A stretch of 64,000 nt of DNA from the NCBI RefSeq assembly GCF_038592985.1, contig NZ_CP151951.1, positions 2,347,001-2,411,000 on the forward strand, read 5' to 3'. Position numbers and translations under genes: made by a program. The notes under the pieces were generated by a model, which searched no databases, was not told the DNA's origin, and saw nothing but the letters and a program-made list of their open reading frames with translations. The DNA comes from Paenibacillus sp. FSL R10-2782 (lineage in GTDB: Bacteria; Bacillota; Bacilli; Paenibacillales; Paenibacillaceae). Numbering within the stretch: position 1 is the first letter of the stretch; each line of letters begins with the position of its first letter. Positions 1 to 7,494 of the stretch are shown here, one piece after another.

Positions 1-226
1 CGGGACCACTGCTGCCAGCGCACACTGCAATGCTGCCGGTAAGATCAGCATCAGCCCCGGCTGCAAAGGCTGCCACTTCTTCGTGCCGCACATGAATCCA
101 TTCAATTTGACCGTCGCTTCGAATGGAATCGACCATATTATTTAAGGAATCTCCAACGATACCATAAATTCGCTTGACCCCTGCATTGATTAAAACTTCT
201 ACAATAGTATCTGCGATTGTCTTCAT
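1..226 (-). CDS. Pyruvate oxidase-like ThDP enzyme, N-terminal part (truncated by window edge)
   Basis: Only the first 75 residues lie in the window; the gene runs off the left edge. They fit the N-terminal ThDP-binding (PYR) domain of pyruvate oxidase (PoxB/YdaP): [14 protein letters not shown] near residue 16, then [14 protein letters not shown], which carries the conserved catalytic glutamate, and CAGSSGP. Family members decarboxylate pyruvate to acetate or acetyl phosphate with ThDP and FAD. The ATG at 226 has a close GGAGG-type ribosome site in its leader. It is divergent from uxaB. Other ThDP enzymes such as acetolactate synthase share the fold but match this stretch less well. Confidence 0.85.
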   Translation of the reverse strand, partial: MKTIADTIVEVLINAGVKRIYGIVGDSLNNMVDSIRSDGQIEWIHVRHEEVAAFAAGADADLTGSIAVCAGSSGP

Positions 227-498
227 AGATGTTCCTCCTGCCTAGTAAGTAACGTTATCCTGCCCGTGCTATCTTGCATCTATTCTAATTAGCCTTAACC
301 GTCCTAGCTCAGGTGCGAAACAGCGGGAAGATAATCATGGATCCGCGAAAGGTTGCATAGTTTATATGTTAACGTGTTCGTATTATTGTCATTAATATTT
401 TAAAAAACCAAAAATGTTGAGAAAACTATTTTGTTAACGTGTGCATTGTGATAAAATGTTGTTGAAATCATTAAGGTAATAATGGGAGGTTACTCCGG
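227..498. promoter_or_regulatory. Divergent control region with repeated TGTTAACGTGT operator-like motif
   Basis: The gap between the pyruvate-oxidase-like gene and uxaB contains two exact copies of TGTTAACGTGT, at 367-377 and 432-442, 65 bp apart in the same orientation. A third, related palindromic core TAACGTTATC lies at 250-259. The motif resembles half of the TGnTAACGTTAnCA sites used by LacI-family sugar regulators, which include hexuronate regulators. The copy at 432 sits next to a weak promoter-like TTGTTA/TAAAAT pair. Seen: the repeats. Inferred: binding by a LacI-type hexuronate repressor, which is not encoded in this window. Confidence 0.45.
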
Positions 499-1992
499 AT
501 GAAACAAGTAGATGAACTAGACCAACTAAACAGAAAAAGCTTCATTGTATCCAGTCCTTTTCCTGAAAGGGTGCTGCAATTTGGGGAAGGCAATTTCCTG
601 CGTGCTTTTGTAGATTGGCAATTCGATAAAATGAATAAGCAGGCAGAGTGGAATACAGGTGTCGTTATTGTGCAGCCACAGGCAGGAGGCATGGTGGAGA
701 AGCTCAACGAGCAGGGTGGCCTGTATACGGTTATTCTCGAAGGGATGAAGGATGGGCAGGCCGTGAAGGAGCATACTGTTGTGGAATGCGTCACCCGAGG
801 GCTTAACCCGTACGGCCCAGATTGGTCAGAATATGAGGCACTGATCCAAAAACCGGAGCTGCGCTTTGTCGTATCGAACACGACAGAGGCAGGAATTGCT
901 TACGGACCGGAGGATCGGCTGGAAGATCGCCCGCAAAAGAGCTTTCCAGGTAAGCTGGCTGCTTTGCTCTATAAGCGCTTTCAATTTTTCAATGGAGATC
1001 CAAGCAAGGGCCTGGTAATCATTCCATGCGAGCTGATCGACCGCAATGGAGATGCGCTCAAGGAAATTGTATTGAAATATGTAGATCAGTGGAAGCTTGG
1101 AGCTGAGTTTACATCCTGGCTGGAGGAAGCGAATACGTTCTGCAACAGCCTCGTGGATCGGATTGTGCCGGGTTATCCCAAGGACCGGATCACAGAGATT
1201 CAAGCAGAGTTAGGGTATAAGGACAGCCTGATCGTTGTCGGTGAACAGTATCACCTGTGGGTCATCGAAGGACCACAATGGCTCAAGGAAGAATTACCTG
1301 CTCATCTGGCTGGACTGAACGTACTGATCGTCGACGATATGGCGCCATACCGTACACGCAAGGTGCGTATTTTGAACGGGGCACATACGGCGCTTACGCC
1401 TGTCGCTTATTTATATGGTTTGGATACGGTAGGGCAGGCGGTCGAGCATGATGTCGTGGGTGCTTTTATCCAGTCACTCATTCGAGAAGAAGTGATTCCA
1501 ACGCTGGATTCCCCAGCAGCGGAATTGAATGTATACGCCGATGATGTCATTGAACGGTTTCATAATCCGTATGTGAGTCATTATGTCATGAGCATTGCAC
1601 TGAATTCCATATCCAAGTTCAAGACACGTAATTTGCCTTCCTTGCTTCAATATGTGGAGCAACATAAGGAATTACCTGTAAAAACGGTATTTTCGCTGGC
1701 ATCCTTATTCGTATTTTACGGGGGAAAGAGAGACGGCGAACCGATTGCCTTGGCAGACGAAGCGGAAGTGTTGACCGCATTTGGCGAGCTGTGGAGCGGA
1801 TATAACGGAACACTTGCCGGAGCGAAGCAATTAACGGCACAGATACTGAGCAAGCATACCTGGTGGGGGCAAGACCTAAACCAGATTGCAGGATTGGCTG
1901 AACAGACGGCACAGCATGTGTATGAGATTACAAGCAGGGGAATGAAGGATACGCTGGATTCTCTAACCGGGAACAGCGTACCCAGAGCATAA
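499..1992 (+). CDS. uxaB: Tagaturonate reductase (altronate oxidoreductase) UxaB
   Basis: The 497-residue protein belongs to the mannitol-dehydrogenase-like long-chain dehydrogenases. It reduces D-tagaturonate to D-altronate with NADH in cytosolic galacturonate catabolism. The N-terminus has the dinucleotide-binding stretch LQFGEGNFLRAFVDWQ (residues 26-41), and the catalytic half has the family signature VRILNGAHTALTP near residue 290. The ATG has GGGAGG about 10 nt upstream. uxaA follows after 17 nt, so the two consecutive pathway enzymes are co-transcribed, the same order as the end of the B. subtilis exu operon. uxaC, exuT and exuR are not next to it. Confidence 0.95.
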   Translation: MKQVDELDQLNRKSFIVSSPFPERVLQFGEGNFLRAFVDWQFDKMNKQAEWNTGVVIVQPQAGGMVEKLNEQGGLYTVILEGMKDGQAVKEHTVVECVTRGLNPYGPDWSEYEALIQKPELRFVVSNTTEAGIAYGPEDRLEDRPQKSFPGKLAALLYKRFQFFNGDPSKGLVIIPCELIDRNGDALKEIVLKYVDQWKLGAEFTSWLEEANTFCNSLVDRIVPGYPKDRITEIQAELGYKDSLIVVGEQYHLWVIEGPQWLKEELPAHLAGLNVLIVDDMAPYRTRKVRILNGAHTALTPVAYLYGLDTVGQAVEHDVVGAFIQSLIREEVIPTLDSPAAELNVYADDVIERFHNPYVSHYVMSIALNSISKFKTRNLPSLLQYVEQHKELPVKTVFSLASLFVFYGGKRDGEPIALADEAEVLTAFGELWSGYNGTLAGAKQLTAQILSKHTWWGQDLNQIAGLAEQTAQHVYEITSRGMKDTLDSLTGNSVPRA

Positions 1993-2009
1993 GCAAGGAG
2001 GAGACTGGA

Positions 2010-3509
2010 ATGCTGGAATTCATTCAAATTCATGATCAAGATAACGTGGCTGTTGCTTTACGTGATTACAAGCAGGGCGAGACGCTGGCGTGGGGAACGC
2101 ATGGAGAACAGCGCGTGATGTTGGCTGAGGATGTGGCGCGTGGGCATAAAATTGCATTGCAGAACATTCCTGAAGGTGGAAATGTGCTGAAATACGGATA
2201 TCCGATCGGCCATGCCATTCAGCCCATTCAGGCAGGGCAGCATGTGCATACGCATAATACGAAGACGAATCTGACGGGCGTGGAGGAGTACTCTTACAAG
2301 CCTAAGCCAGCGCCTCATTTATATGAACAGGAGAGTCGTACGTTTCAGGGTTATCGCCGAAAGGACGGCCGCGTGGGGATTCGCAATGAGTTGTGGATTG
2401 TGCCAACGGTCGGTTGTGTGAACGGGATTGCCGAGCTTATTTTAAACCGTTTCAAGCAGGAAGCAGGCGATATTTCGCCTTTTGAAAATGCACTTGTGCT
2501 CAAGCATAACTACGGCTGTTCCCAGTTGGGAGACGATCATGCATATACGCGCACGATTTTGATTGATGCGGTGAAGCATTCCAATGCGGGTGGCGTGCTG
2601 GTTCTTGGCTTAGGTTGCGAGAACAATGAAATGAAGGAGTTTAAGGAAGCCATCGGGGAATATGACCCGGAACGGGTGAAGTTTTTACTTTCCCAGGAAG
2701 TATCGGATGAAGTGGAGGAAGGGGTACGGCTGCTTCATGAAATTTATGCGGCTGTGCAGGAAGATCGGCGAGAGCCTGTACCTTTAGCTGAGCTGAATAT
2801 CGGGCTAAAATGCGGCGGCTCTGACGGCCTGTCCGGTATTACCGCCAATCCGCTGCTCGGTCGGCTGTCGGATTATATGGCTGCGCAGGGCGGAACGACG
2901 GTACTGACTGAGGTACCGGAAATGTTCGGCGCGGAGACGATTCTTATGGAACGTGCGGCAGACGAGGAAGTATTCGGCAAAATCGTGCATCTGATTAACG
3001 ATTTCAAGCAATATTTTCTGGATTACAAGCAGCCGGTATACGAAAATCCGTCGCCGGGCAACAAAGCAGGAGGCATCACGACACTGGAAGATAAATCGTT
3101 GGGCTGTACGCAAAAGTCCGGCTCTTCTACGGTCACCGATGTCATTCAGTACGGGGAGCGTCTCAAAACCAAGGGACTCAACTTGCTCAGCGCACCGGGG
3201 AACGATCTGGTTGCTTCTTCGGCGCTTGCGGCAGCGGGCTGCCAGCTCGTTATTTTCACAACTGGACGCGGTACGCCTTTCGGTTCCTTCGTTCCGACGA
3301 TGAAGGTTTCGACCAACTCGCCGCTTTATAAGGCCAAACCCCATTGGATCGACTACAATGCAGGTTCACTGGTGGAGGATGTTAGTATGGAGGATGCGCT
3401 CCGCAGCTTTGTGGATTACATTGTCGATGTAGCCAGCGGAACCTGGGTGAACAACGAGAAGAACAATTTCAGAGAGCTGGCTATTTTTAAAAACGGTGTT
3501 ACGTTGTAA
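2010..3509 (+). CDS. uxaA: Altronate dehydratase UxaA
   Basis: This 499-residue metal-dependent dehydratase converts D-altronate to 2-keto-3-deoxygluconate, the step after UxaB. The N-terminal SAF domain spans roughly residues 8-95 (VARGHKIALQNIPEG). The C-terminal catalytic domain contains KHNYGCSQLGDD, GLKCGGSDGLSGITANP and LGCTQKSGSSTVTDV, which hold the conserved cysteines and glycines of the UxaA/GarD family. Length is normal for the family. The start ATG follows AAGGAGGAG. It is the last gene of the uxaBA operon. Confidence 0.95.
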   Translation: MLEFIQIHDQDNVAVALRDYKQGETLAWGTHGEQRVMLAEDVARGHKIALQNIPEGGNVLKYGYPIGHAIQPIQAGQHVHTHNTKTNLTGVEEYSYKPKPAPHLYEQESRTFQGYRRKDGRVGIRNELWIVPTVGCVNGIAELILNRFKQEAGDISPFENALVLKHNYGCSQLGDDHAYTRTILIDAVKHSNAGGVLVLGLGCENNEMKEFKEAIGEYDPERVKFLLSQEVSDEVEEGVRLLHEIYAAVQEDRREPVPLAELNIGLKCGGSDGLSGITANPLLGRLSDYMAAQGGTTVLTEVPEMFGAETILMERAADEEVFGKIVHLINDFKQYFLDYKQPVYENPSPGNKAGGITTLEDKSLGCTQKSGSSTVTDVIQYGERLKTKGLNLLSAPGNDLVASSALAAAGCQLVIFTTGRGTPFGSFVPTMKVSTNSPLYKAKPHWIDYNAGSLVEDVSMEDALRSFVDYIVDVASGTWVNNEKNNFRELAIFKNGVTL

Positions 3510-3525
3510 TCCTTTACAACGAATG

Positions 3526-3554
3526 GGGAGGCGGAAGAATTCTGTCTCCCTTTT
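3526..3554 (+). terminator. Possible terminator of uxaBA
   Basis: A short GGGAG/CTCCC stem encloses the palindrome AGAATTCT and is followed by TTTT. The stem is only 5 bp, so this is a weak candidate, placed correctly 16 nt after the uxaA stop. Confidence 0.35.
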
Positions 3555-3639
3555 GATGTTTGTTTGTCTCTTAATAAATATGTTAGACTTACTGGAAAAG
3601 TTAACTTAATGAAATTTTACGAGTACGGGGGGATATGAA

Positions 3640-4086
3640 GTGCAGAATGAAATTGTTGCTTATCGGGAAGAAAATCATGATCAGCTCGTAGATATTTGGC
3701 ATCGGGCTGTACGTCAGACTCACACATTTTTGACGGAAGAAGACATTCAATTTTACCATCATATCGTGCGAAATGGTGCACTAAGAGAAGTTGAGATTTG
3801 GATGGAGTGGAACGAAAACCAAGATCCAATAGGGTTTATCGGACTGGACGGGATTAAAATAGAGATGTTATTCGTTGACCCTAAGCGACACGGACAGGGC
3901 ACAGGCAGCCGCTTAATCCGGCATGCTGAAAAAATAAAAGGCAAACGTCTCAAAGTGGACGTTAATGAGCAAAACGAACATGCACATGCTTTCTACAAAC
4001 ATTATGGCTTTGTACAAACAGGGCGATCCGCACTGGACGGATCAGGGCGAGCATTCCCTTTACTTCATTTGGAGAAAAACAAATGA
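3640..4086 (+). CDS. GNAT N-acetyltransferase, YjaB-like
   Basis: This 148-residue single-domain GNAT protein transfers acetyl groups from acetyl-CoA. It starts with GTG, preceded by GGGGGG about 6 nt upstream; no in-frame ATG fits better. The acetyl-CoA pyrophosphate loop is RHGQGTGSRLI (about residues 87-97), followed by VDVNEQNEHAHAFYKHYGF and a C-terminal PLLHL, the pattern of E. coli YjaB. The substrate cannot be read from sequence; YjaB has been linked to protein lysine or small-molecule acetylation. It is a single gene closed by a strong terminator. Confidence 0.85.
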   Translation: MQNEIVAYREENHDQLVDIWHRAVRQTHTFLTEEDIQFYHHIVRNGALREVEIWMEWNENQDPIGFIGLDGIKIEMLFVDPKRHGQGTGSRLIRHAEKIKGKRLKVDVNEQNEHAHAFYKHYGFVQTGRSALDGSGRAFPLLHLEKNK

Positions 4087-4110
4087 ACGATTGAAGTTTA
4101 CCAAATCCCT

Positions 4111-4146
4111 AAATCCCGTTTACCTCTGCGTAAATGGGATTTTTTC
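4111..4146 (+). terminator. Rho-independent terminator after the GNAT gene
   Basis: AAATCCC and GGGATTT pair around an inner TTTAC/GTAAA stem, and the 3' arm runs directly into TTTTTT. It lies 24 nt after the stop codon. Confidence 0.9.
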
Positions 4147-4170
4147 TCATAAAAAGCTTGCGACATAGTT

Positions 4171-4229
4171 GATTTTATGATATAACTTAATTAAGTAATA
4201 ATTACGTAATTAAGTTATATCATAAAATC
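4171..4229. repeat. Perfect 23-bp inverted repeat upstream of the TPR receptor gene
   Basis: Left arm 4171-4193 and right arm 4207-4229 are exact reverse complements (GATTTTATGATATAACTTAA continuing to TTA), separated by 13 nt that themselves contain TAAT/ATTA. No T-tract follows, so it is not a standard terminator. A promoter-like TTGCGA-17-TATAAC (4158-4186) runs into the left arm, so the repeat would overlap the -10 and the start of the leader. It could be a two-site operator or a leader hairpin, or the scar of a lost upstream segment. Confidence 0.85.
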
Positions 4230-4324
4230 ATTAAATCATATCATGAACGGCATTCAGTTCATTCTTTGGTTTGGTGAACTTTCTATTTCGTGAATATGAT
4301 AAGTCGGACAAGGAGGTGGGGAGG

Positions 4325-5182
4325 GTGGATGAACTTGTTCACTCCGACATCACAGATTTAGATACACTTGTTAATATGATTAAGCTGTCATTTTCGTTTA
4401 AAGACGGAGCCAATATGATTGCATTATGTGATCATCTGTACGACCGTGCCAGCCAGAAGTATCAGGAGTTACAGTTCTACAAAGCACACAAGAAACCCGT
4501 ACAATCCATACATACCAGACGTCCACTAGTATATTACTATGGATACAGTCATCTGATGAAAGGAATGGCCTTCCAGAAACAGGGCAAATATGATGAAGCC
4601 CGAGATTGCATCGAAAAGTATGCCGAATTGGGCTGGTTCAATGGTCTTGATCCTCACGGGGAAGCGGAAGTCGAGTATTATCGCCATGCAGCTAAAGCCA
4701 ATCAGTATGCTCTTGATATTTTGTCAGGCTGTTTCGAAGTGTTGCAGGAATATGTTCAATTTCTTCAGGACAATCCAGAAGAACTGTTACCGGGGCTTCT
4801 TTCCATCGTGGAGGGGGCATCCAGGCACGACTATTCTTTAGAGACTGTGCTAGAGCCCTTTGTTGAACAAATTGACGATTTCAAATATCTCGAAGAGCCT
4901 GTGAATGTGTCTTATTATTTTCGCTTTTGCTATCAACTGTCTCTCTATTACATCAAGCAGCAGCAGTTCACGGTTGCGCTGGACTATATTTTGCAATCCC
5001 TCATGCTGTCAGATACCCTGGGTATGGAACATGAGCATGAGTTCAGGAAGTGTACCGCCATATTTGAGATTTTCAGATCCCAAGCTACGGCAACACAGCA
5101 AGACCAATATATAACTATTTTAAAAGGAGTGTTAAAGGATGAAAAAATTGATTTCACAGCCTCTGTCGCTCAGTCTGTTTAG
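4325..5182 (+). CDS. TPR-type peptide receptor (RRNPP-like) lacking its DNA-binding domain
   Basis: The 285-residue, mostly helical protein resembles the TPR part of Paenibacillus RRNPP regulators (Rap, PlcR, AimR-like). TPR-like helices include YSHLMKGMAFQKQGKYDEAR and YQLSLYYIKQQQFTVALDYI. I place the start at GTG 4325, because AAGGAGG at 4310-4316 is spaced ideally; a TTG at 4271 is also open in frame. Full-length relatives carry an N-terminal XRE helix-turn-helix of about 60-100 residues. Here the upstream DNA has stops, a terminator and a palindrome, so that domain is absent. The 3' end overlaps a Phr-like propeptide ORF by 44 nt, the classic receptor-peptide arrangement. Without an HTH it may act by protein contact, as Rap does, or be a remnant or decoy. 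Confidence 0.7.
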   Translation: MDELVHSDITDLDTLVNMIKLSFSFKDGANMIALCDHLYDRASQKYQELQFYKAHKKPVQSIHTRRPLVYYYGYSHLMKGMAFQKQGKYDEARDCIEKYAELGWFNGLDPHGEAEVEYYRHAAKANQYALDILSGCFEVLQEYVQFLQDNPEELLPGLLSIVEGASRHDYSLETVLEPFVEQIDDFKYLEEPVNVSYYFRFCYQLSLYYIKQQQFTVALDYILQSLMLSDTLGMEHEHEFRKCTAIFEIFRSQATATQQDQYITILKGVLKDEKIDFTASVAQSV

Positions 5183-5246
5183 CTTGTTGGTGTTTGTTAC
5201 AGGTCATGACCTCATTTCCGTGTTTTATCATGGAGCAAATCATTAA
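5139..5246 (+). CDS. Putative Phr-like signalling propeptide, 35 aa
   Basis: This ORF overlaps the last 44 nt of the TPR receptor gene in another frame. The ATG has AGGAG about 10 nt upstream. The product starts MKKLISQ, continues with a hydrophobic run (LSLSLFSLLVFVTG) and ends in a polar tail GHDLISVFYHGANH. A short basic start, hydrophobic core and C-terminal tail is the build of exported propeptides that are cleaved to 5-10-residue signals and re-imported by oligopeptide permease. P. polymyxa has been reported to carry many AimR-like receptor-peptide pairs of this design. Seen: overlap, ribosome site, composition. Inferred: export, maturation and binding to the neighbouring receptor. Confidence 0.65.
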   Translation: MKKLISQPLSLSLFSLLVFVTGHDLISVFYHGANH

Positions 5247-5306
5247 TTGGTCAGAAGTAAGTAGAAAAAAGTTCTCCAGCAAGTAGATATTTGATGTAAA
5301 AGTATG

Positions 5307-5354
5307 CCAAATAGCAAGTAAGCTCATTAGGAATCGGGCTTGCTTGCTATTTGG
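5307..5354. terminator. Bidirectional hairpin between convergent genes
   Basis: CCAAATAGCAAG (5307-5318) pairs perfectly with CTTGCTATTTGG (5343-5354), and an inner AAGC/GCTT extends the stem to about 17 bp. It lies between the propeptide ORF and the convergent PH-domain gene. T-tracts are poor on both strands, so it is called from stem strength and position. Confidence 0.7.
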
Positions 5355-5370
5355 CGTCGTTATATGAAAA

Positions 5371-6261
5371 CTAAGCAGTTGTAGGCTTACGCAAAGCACC
5401 CTGCTCTGATGGATGCAATGAAATTTTCAACTGCTGGTAGGCCGGGAATGTTTCTTCTAAAAGGTACGGTGCACTTTTGAATGCCGCATCCAATGCCCGT
5501 AGAAAAGAACCGACGAACTGCTCTGGAGAAAAGTAAATGCTTTGCCCGATCATGTGAATGTGAAGCTCATTATGATCCCGGTTGCTCACCGAAAGCAATA
5601 ATCCCTTGCCCTGAAAACCCGTTTCGATTGCACGTACTTTATTTATGCTTGAGAGCAGCATTTCTGTTTTCAACGCACGACCCTGTTCCTCTATAAACAC
5701 GGAAATCAGGCGTTTATTCGTCACGATCATAATTTGGTTCCCCCGAAACGTATGGGTAAGATGCACAAAATCTTTATACACGCCAATCGTCTGCTCATGG
5801 GGAGAGATGATCCCCAAACGTACAAACTCAGCCAAGTCGGCGGCATCAGGCTCCTGATGATTTTTAATCCGTTTCTTGATACTAAATTGAATAGTGAGGA
5901 TACACAAAATAGTTATGACAAAAGAAGTCAGTCGGGCATGAAACACGAAGAACATCAGGGCGATAGAGATGCCTACTACCCATTGTGCCCAGGTGAGATA
6001 AAGAAGCTTTTGTTGAACTGTAAGGCGATAGTACCAGTGGCCCTTTCCTGGCTGATATTCCGAAGTAAACCGGGTCATACCGCGTAACAGCCTTAAAGCA
6101 TAGGCGGATAAAGCTGTTATCCCCAGGGAAAGAAACGTTAAAAGCCATTCTTGAGCCGCAATGCCGACTAAAGTACACAGGCCAAACAAAATGATTCCCG
6201 CCCAGCAGGCTACCTTTTTAATCCGTATCTGTTTTTGAATCGAACGAACCAATTCTTCCAT
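5371..6261 (-). CDS. Membrane protein with C-terminal bacterial PH-like domain
   Basis: The protein has 296 residues from the ATG at 6261, which follows AGGAGG; the frame is open further upstream but without a ribosome site. Two pairs of membrane helices lie near residues 20-60 (VACWAGIILFGLCTLVGIAA and the next segment) and 105-140 (LTWAQWVVGISIALMFFVF and the next). The C-terminal 130 residues look like a YokE-type PH domain: IGVYKDFVHLTHTFRGN, then IMIVTNKRLISVF. Such proteins are membrane-anchored with a cytosolic PH-like fold; no specific role is known. It is convergent with the receptor-peptide pair and probably monocistronic. Confidence 0.65.
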   Translation of the reverse strand: MEELVRSIQKQIRIKKVACWAGIILFGLCTLVGIAAQEWLLTFLSLGITALSAYALRLLRGMTRFTSEYQPGKGHWYYRLTVQQKLLYLTWAQWVVGISIALMFFVFHARLTSFVITILCILTIQFSIKKRIKNHQEPDAADLAEFVRLGIISPHEQTIGVYKDFVHLTHTFRGNQIMIVTNKRLISVFIEEQGRALKTEMLLSSINKVRAIETGFQGKGLLLSVSNRDHNELHIHMIGQSIYFSPEQFVGSFLRALDAAFKSAPYLLEETFPAYQQLKISLHPSEQGALRKPTTA

Positions 6262-6520
6262 TCTTCTTAATCCTCCTGATCTAGATGTATAGGTAATGAT
6301 TGGAATAATATATAGGCTTATCGTACCATTGGATAGTCTTCTTCGTAAATTAATAGATTGTAAAAAATTCGCAACAGGCCAAAAATATTCTGCGACTCGG
6401 AATGCTGCTACCTGAACTTTAGACACCAAAATCAAAAAAATCGGTACTACTCATGAACAGCAGAAGCCTCTAAAATAAGAAATGTAAGTGCTTACATTAT
6501 AGAGAAGGGAGGTCTGTCGT
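6262..6520. promoter_or_regulatory. Divergent intergenic region with cre-like palindrome at 6481-6498
   Basis: AATGTAAGTGCTTACATT (6481-6498) is an inverted repeat ending 22 nt before the permease start. The core TGTAAGTGCTTACA differs from the CcpA cre consensus TGWAANCGNTNWCA only at the central C. It would suit catabolite control of the sugar importer, or a site for a related LacI protein. The rest of the gap is AT-rich with no ORF I can support. Confidence 0.5.
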
Positions 6521-7480
6521 ATGAGTACAGAATGGAGGCCGCGACAACAGCCGCCGAGCCAACCCGGAAAAGGGAGAGCACTGGCTCGTAAATGGGTGCA
6601 ACAAAGACATTTGCAGACCATGGCGCTGTTAGGTGTGGTATGGATGATTATTTTTCATTACATTCCGATGTACGGCATTCTGATTGCCTTCAAGCATTTT
6701 GACATCATTGGCACCATATCAAGCGCACCTTGGGCGGGATTGGAGCATTTTCGGGCCTTTCTGGAGGATGATAACTTTTGGTATGTTGTCAAAAATACGC
6801 TGGGCATCAGTCTGCTCAAGCTGGCAATCGGGTTCCCGTTGCCCATTTTATTTGCTTTGTTCCTGAACGAAATCCGGTCTACGCGGTTTAAAAAGTCCAT
6901 TCAGACAATTTCGTATCTTCCTCATTTTTTATCATGGGTTATTCTTGGCGGGATCTTAACGACGTGGCTGGCAGATACCGGGATGATCAATCATCTGTTG
7001 CTGGCTTGGGGCTGGATCGAACAGCCAATCAGTTATTTGGCGGAGCCGAGCTACTTTTGGGCCATTGTCGTCAGCTCGGATATCTGGAAGGAGCTTGGAT
7101 GGTCGGCCATTATTTATTTGGCAGCCATGGCGGGTGTATCGACGGATATGTATGAAGCGGCGACCATTGACGGAGCTGGACGGTTTCAGAAAATGTGGTA
7201 CGTCACGCTTCCTGCGATCAAGGGCACGATATCCATTTTGTTTATTTTGGCGGTCAGCGGGATATTGAACTCTAACTTTGACCAGATTCTCGTATTACGT
7301 AACTCACTGAATGAAAGCGCAAGTAATGTTGTGGATATTTATGTATATCAGGTGGGCATACAGCAGGGGCGCTTCTCATATTCGACCGCAGTGGGGTTGC
7401 TGAAATCGGTTCTTGCTCTTATTTTGCTGATGATCGCCAATTCGGTCACCAAGCGGATTAATAATACATCCCTATTCTGA
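6521..7480 (+). CDS. Sugar ABC transporter permease, LplB type
   Basis: A 319-residue inner-membrane permease with about six helices. It belongs to the LplB/YtcP-like branch of carbohydrate (CUT1) permeases that is very common in Paenibacillus. The cytoplasmic EAA loop is YEAATIDGAGRFQKMWYVTLP (about residues 211-231), which docks an MsmX-type shared ATPase; no ATPase gene is present here, as usual for this family. GGGAGG lies 8 nt before the ATG. It is the first of five co-oriented genes: permease, permease, lipoprotein, kinase, regulator. The substrate is probably an oligosaccharide, not determinable from sequence. Confidence 0.9.
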   Translation: MSTEWRPRQQPPSQPGKGRALARKWVQQRHLQTMALLGVVWMIIFHYIPMYGILIAFKHFDIIGTISSAPWAGLEHFRAFLEDDNFWYVVKNTLGISLLKLAIGFPLPILFALFLNEIRSTRFKKSIQTISYLPHFLSWVILGGILTTWLADTGMINHLLLAWGWIEQPISYLAEPSYFWAIVVSSDIWKELGWSAIIYLAAMAGVSTDMYEAATIDGAGRFQKMWYVTLPAIKGTISILFILAVSGILNSNFDQILVLRNSLNESASNVVDIYVYQVGIQQGRFSYSTAVGLLKSVLALILLMIANSVTKRINNTSLF

Positions 7481-7494
7481 AGGAGGACGACTGC

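Noticed and set aside
2805..3344. 179-codon minus-strand ORF
   Set aside because: Antisense shadow of uxaA; composition explained by the codons of the opposite strand.
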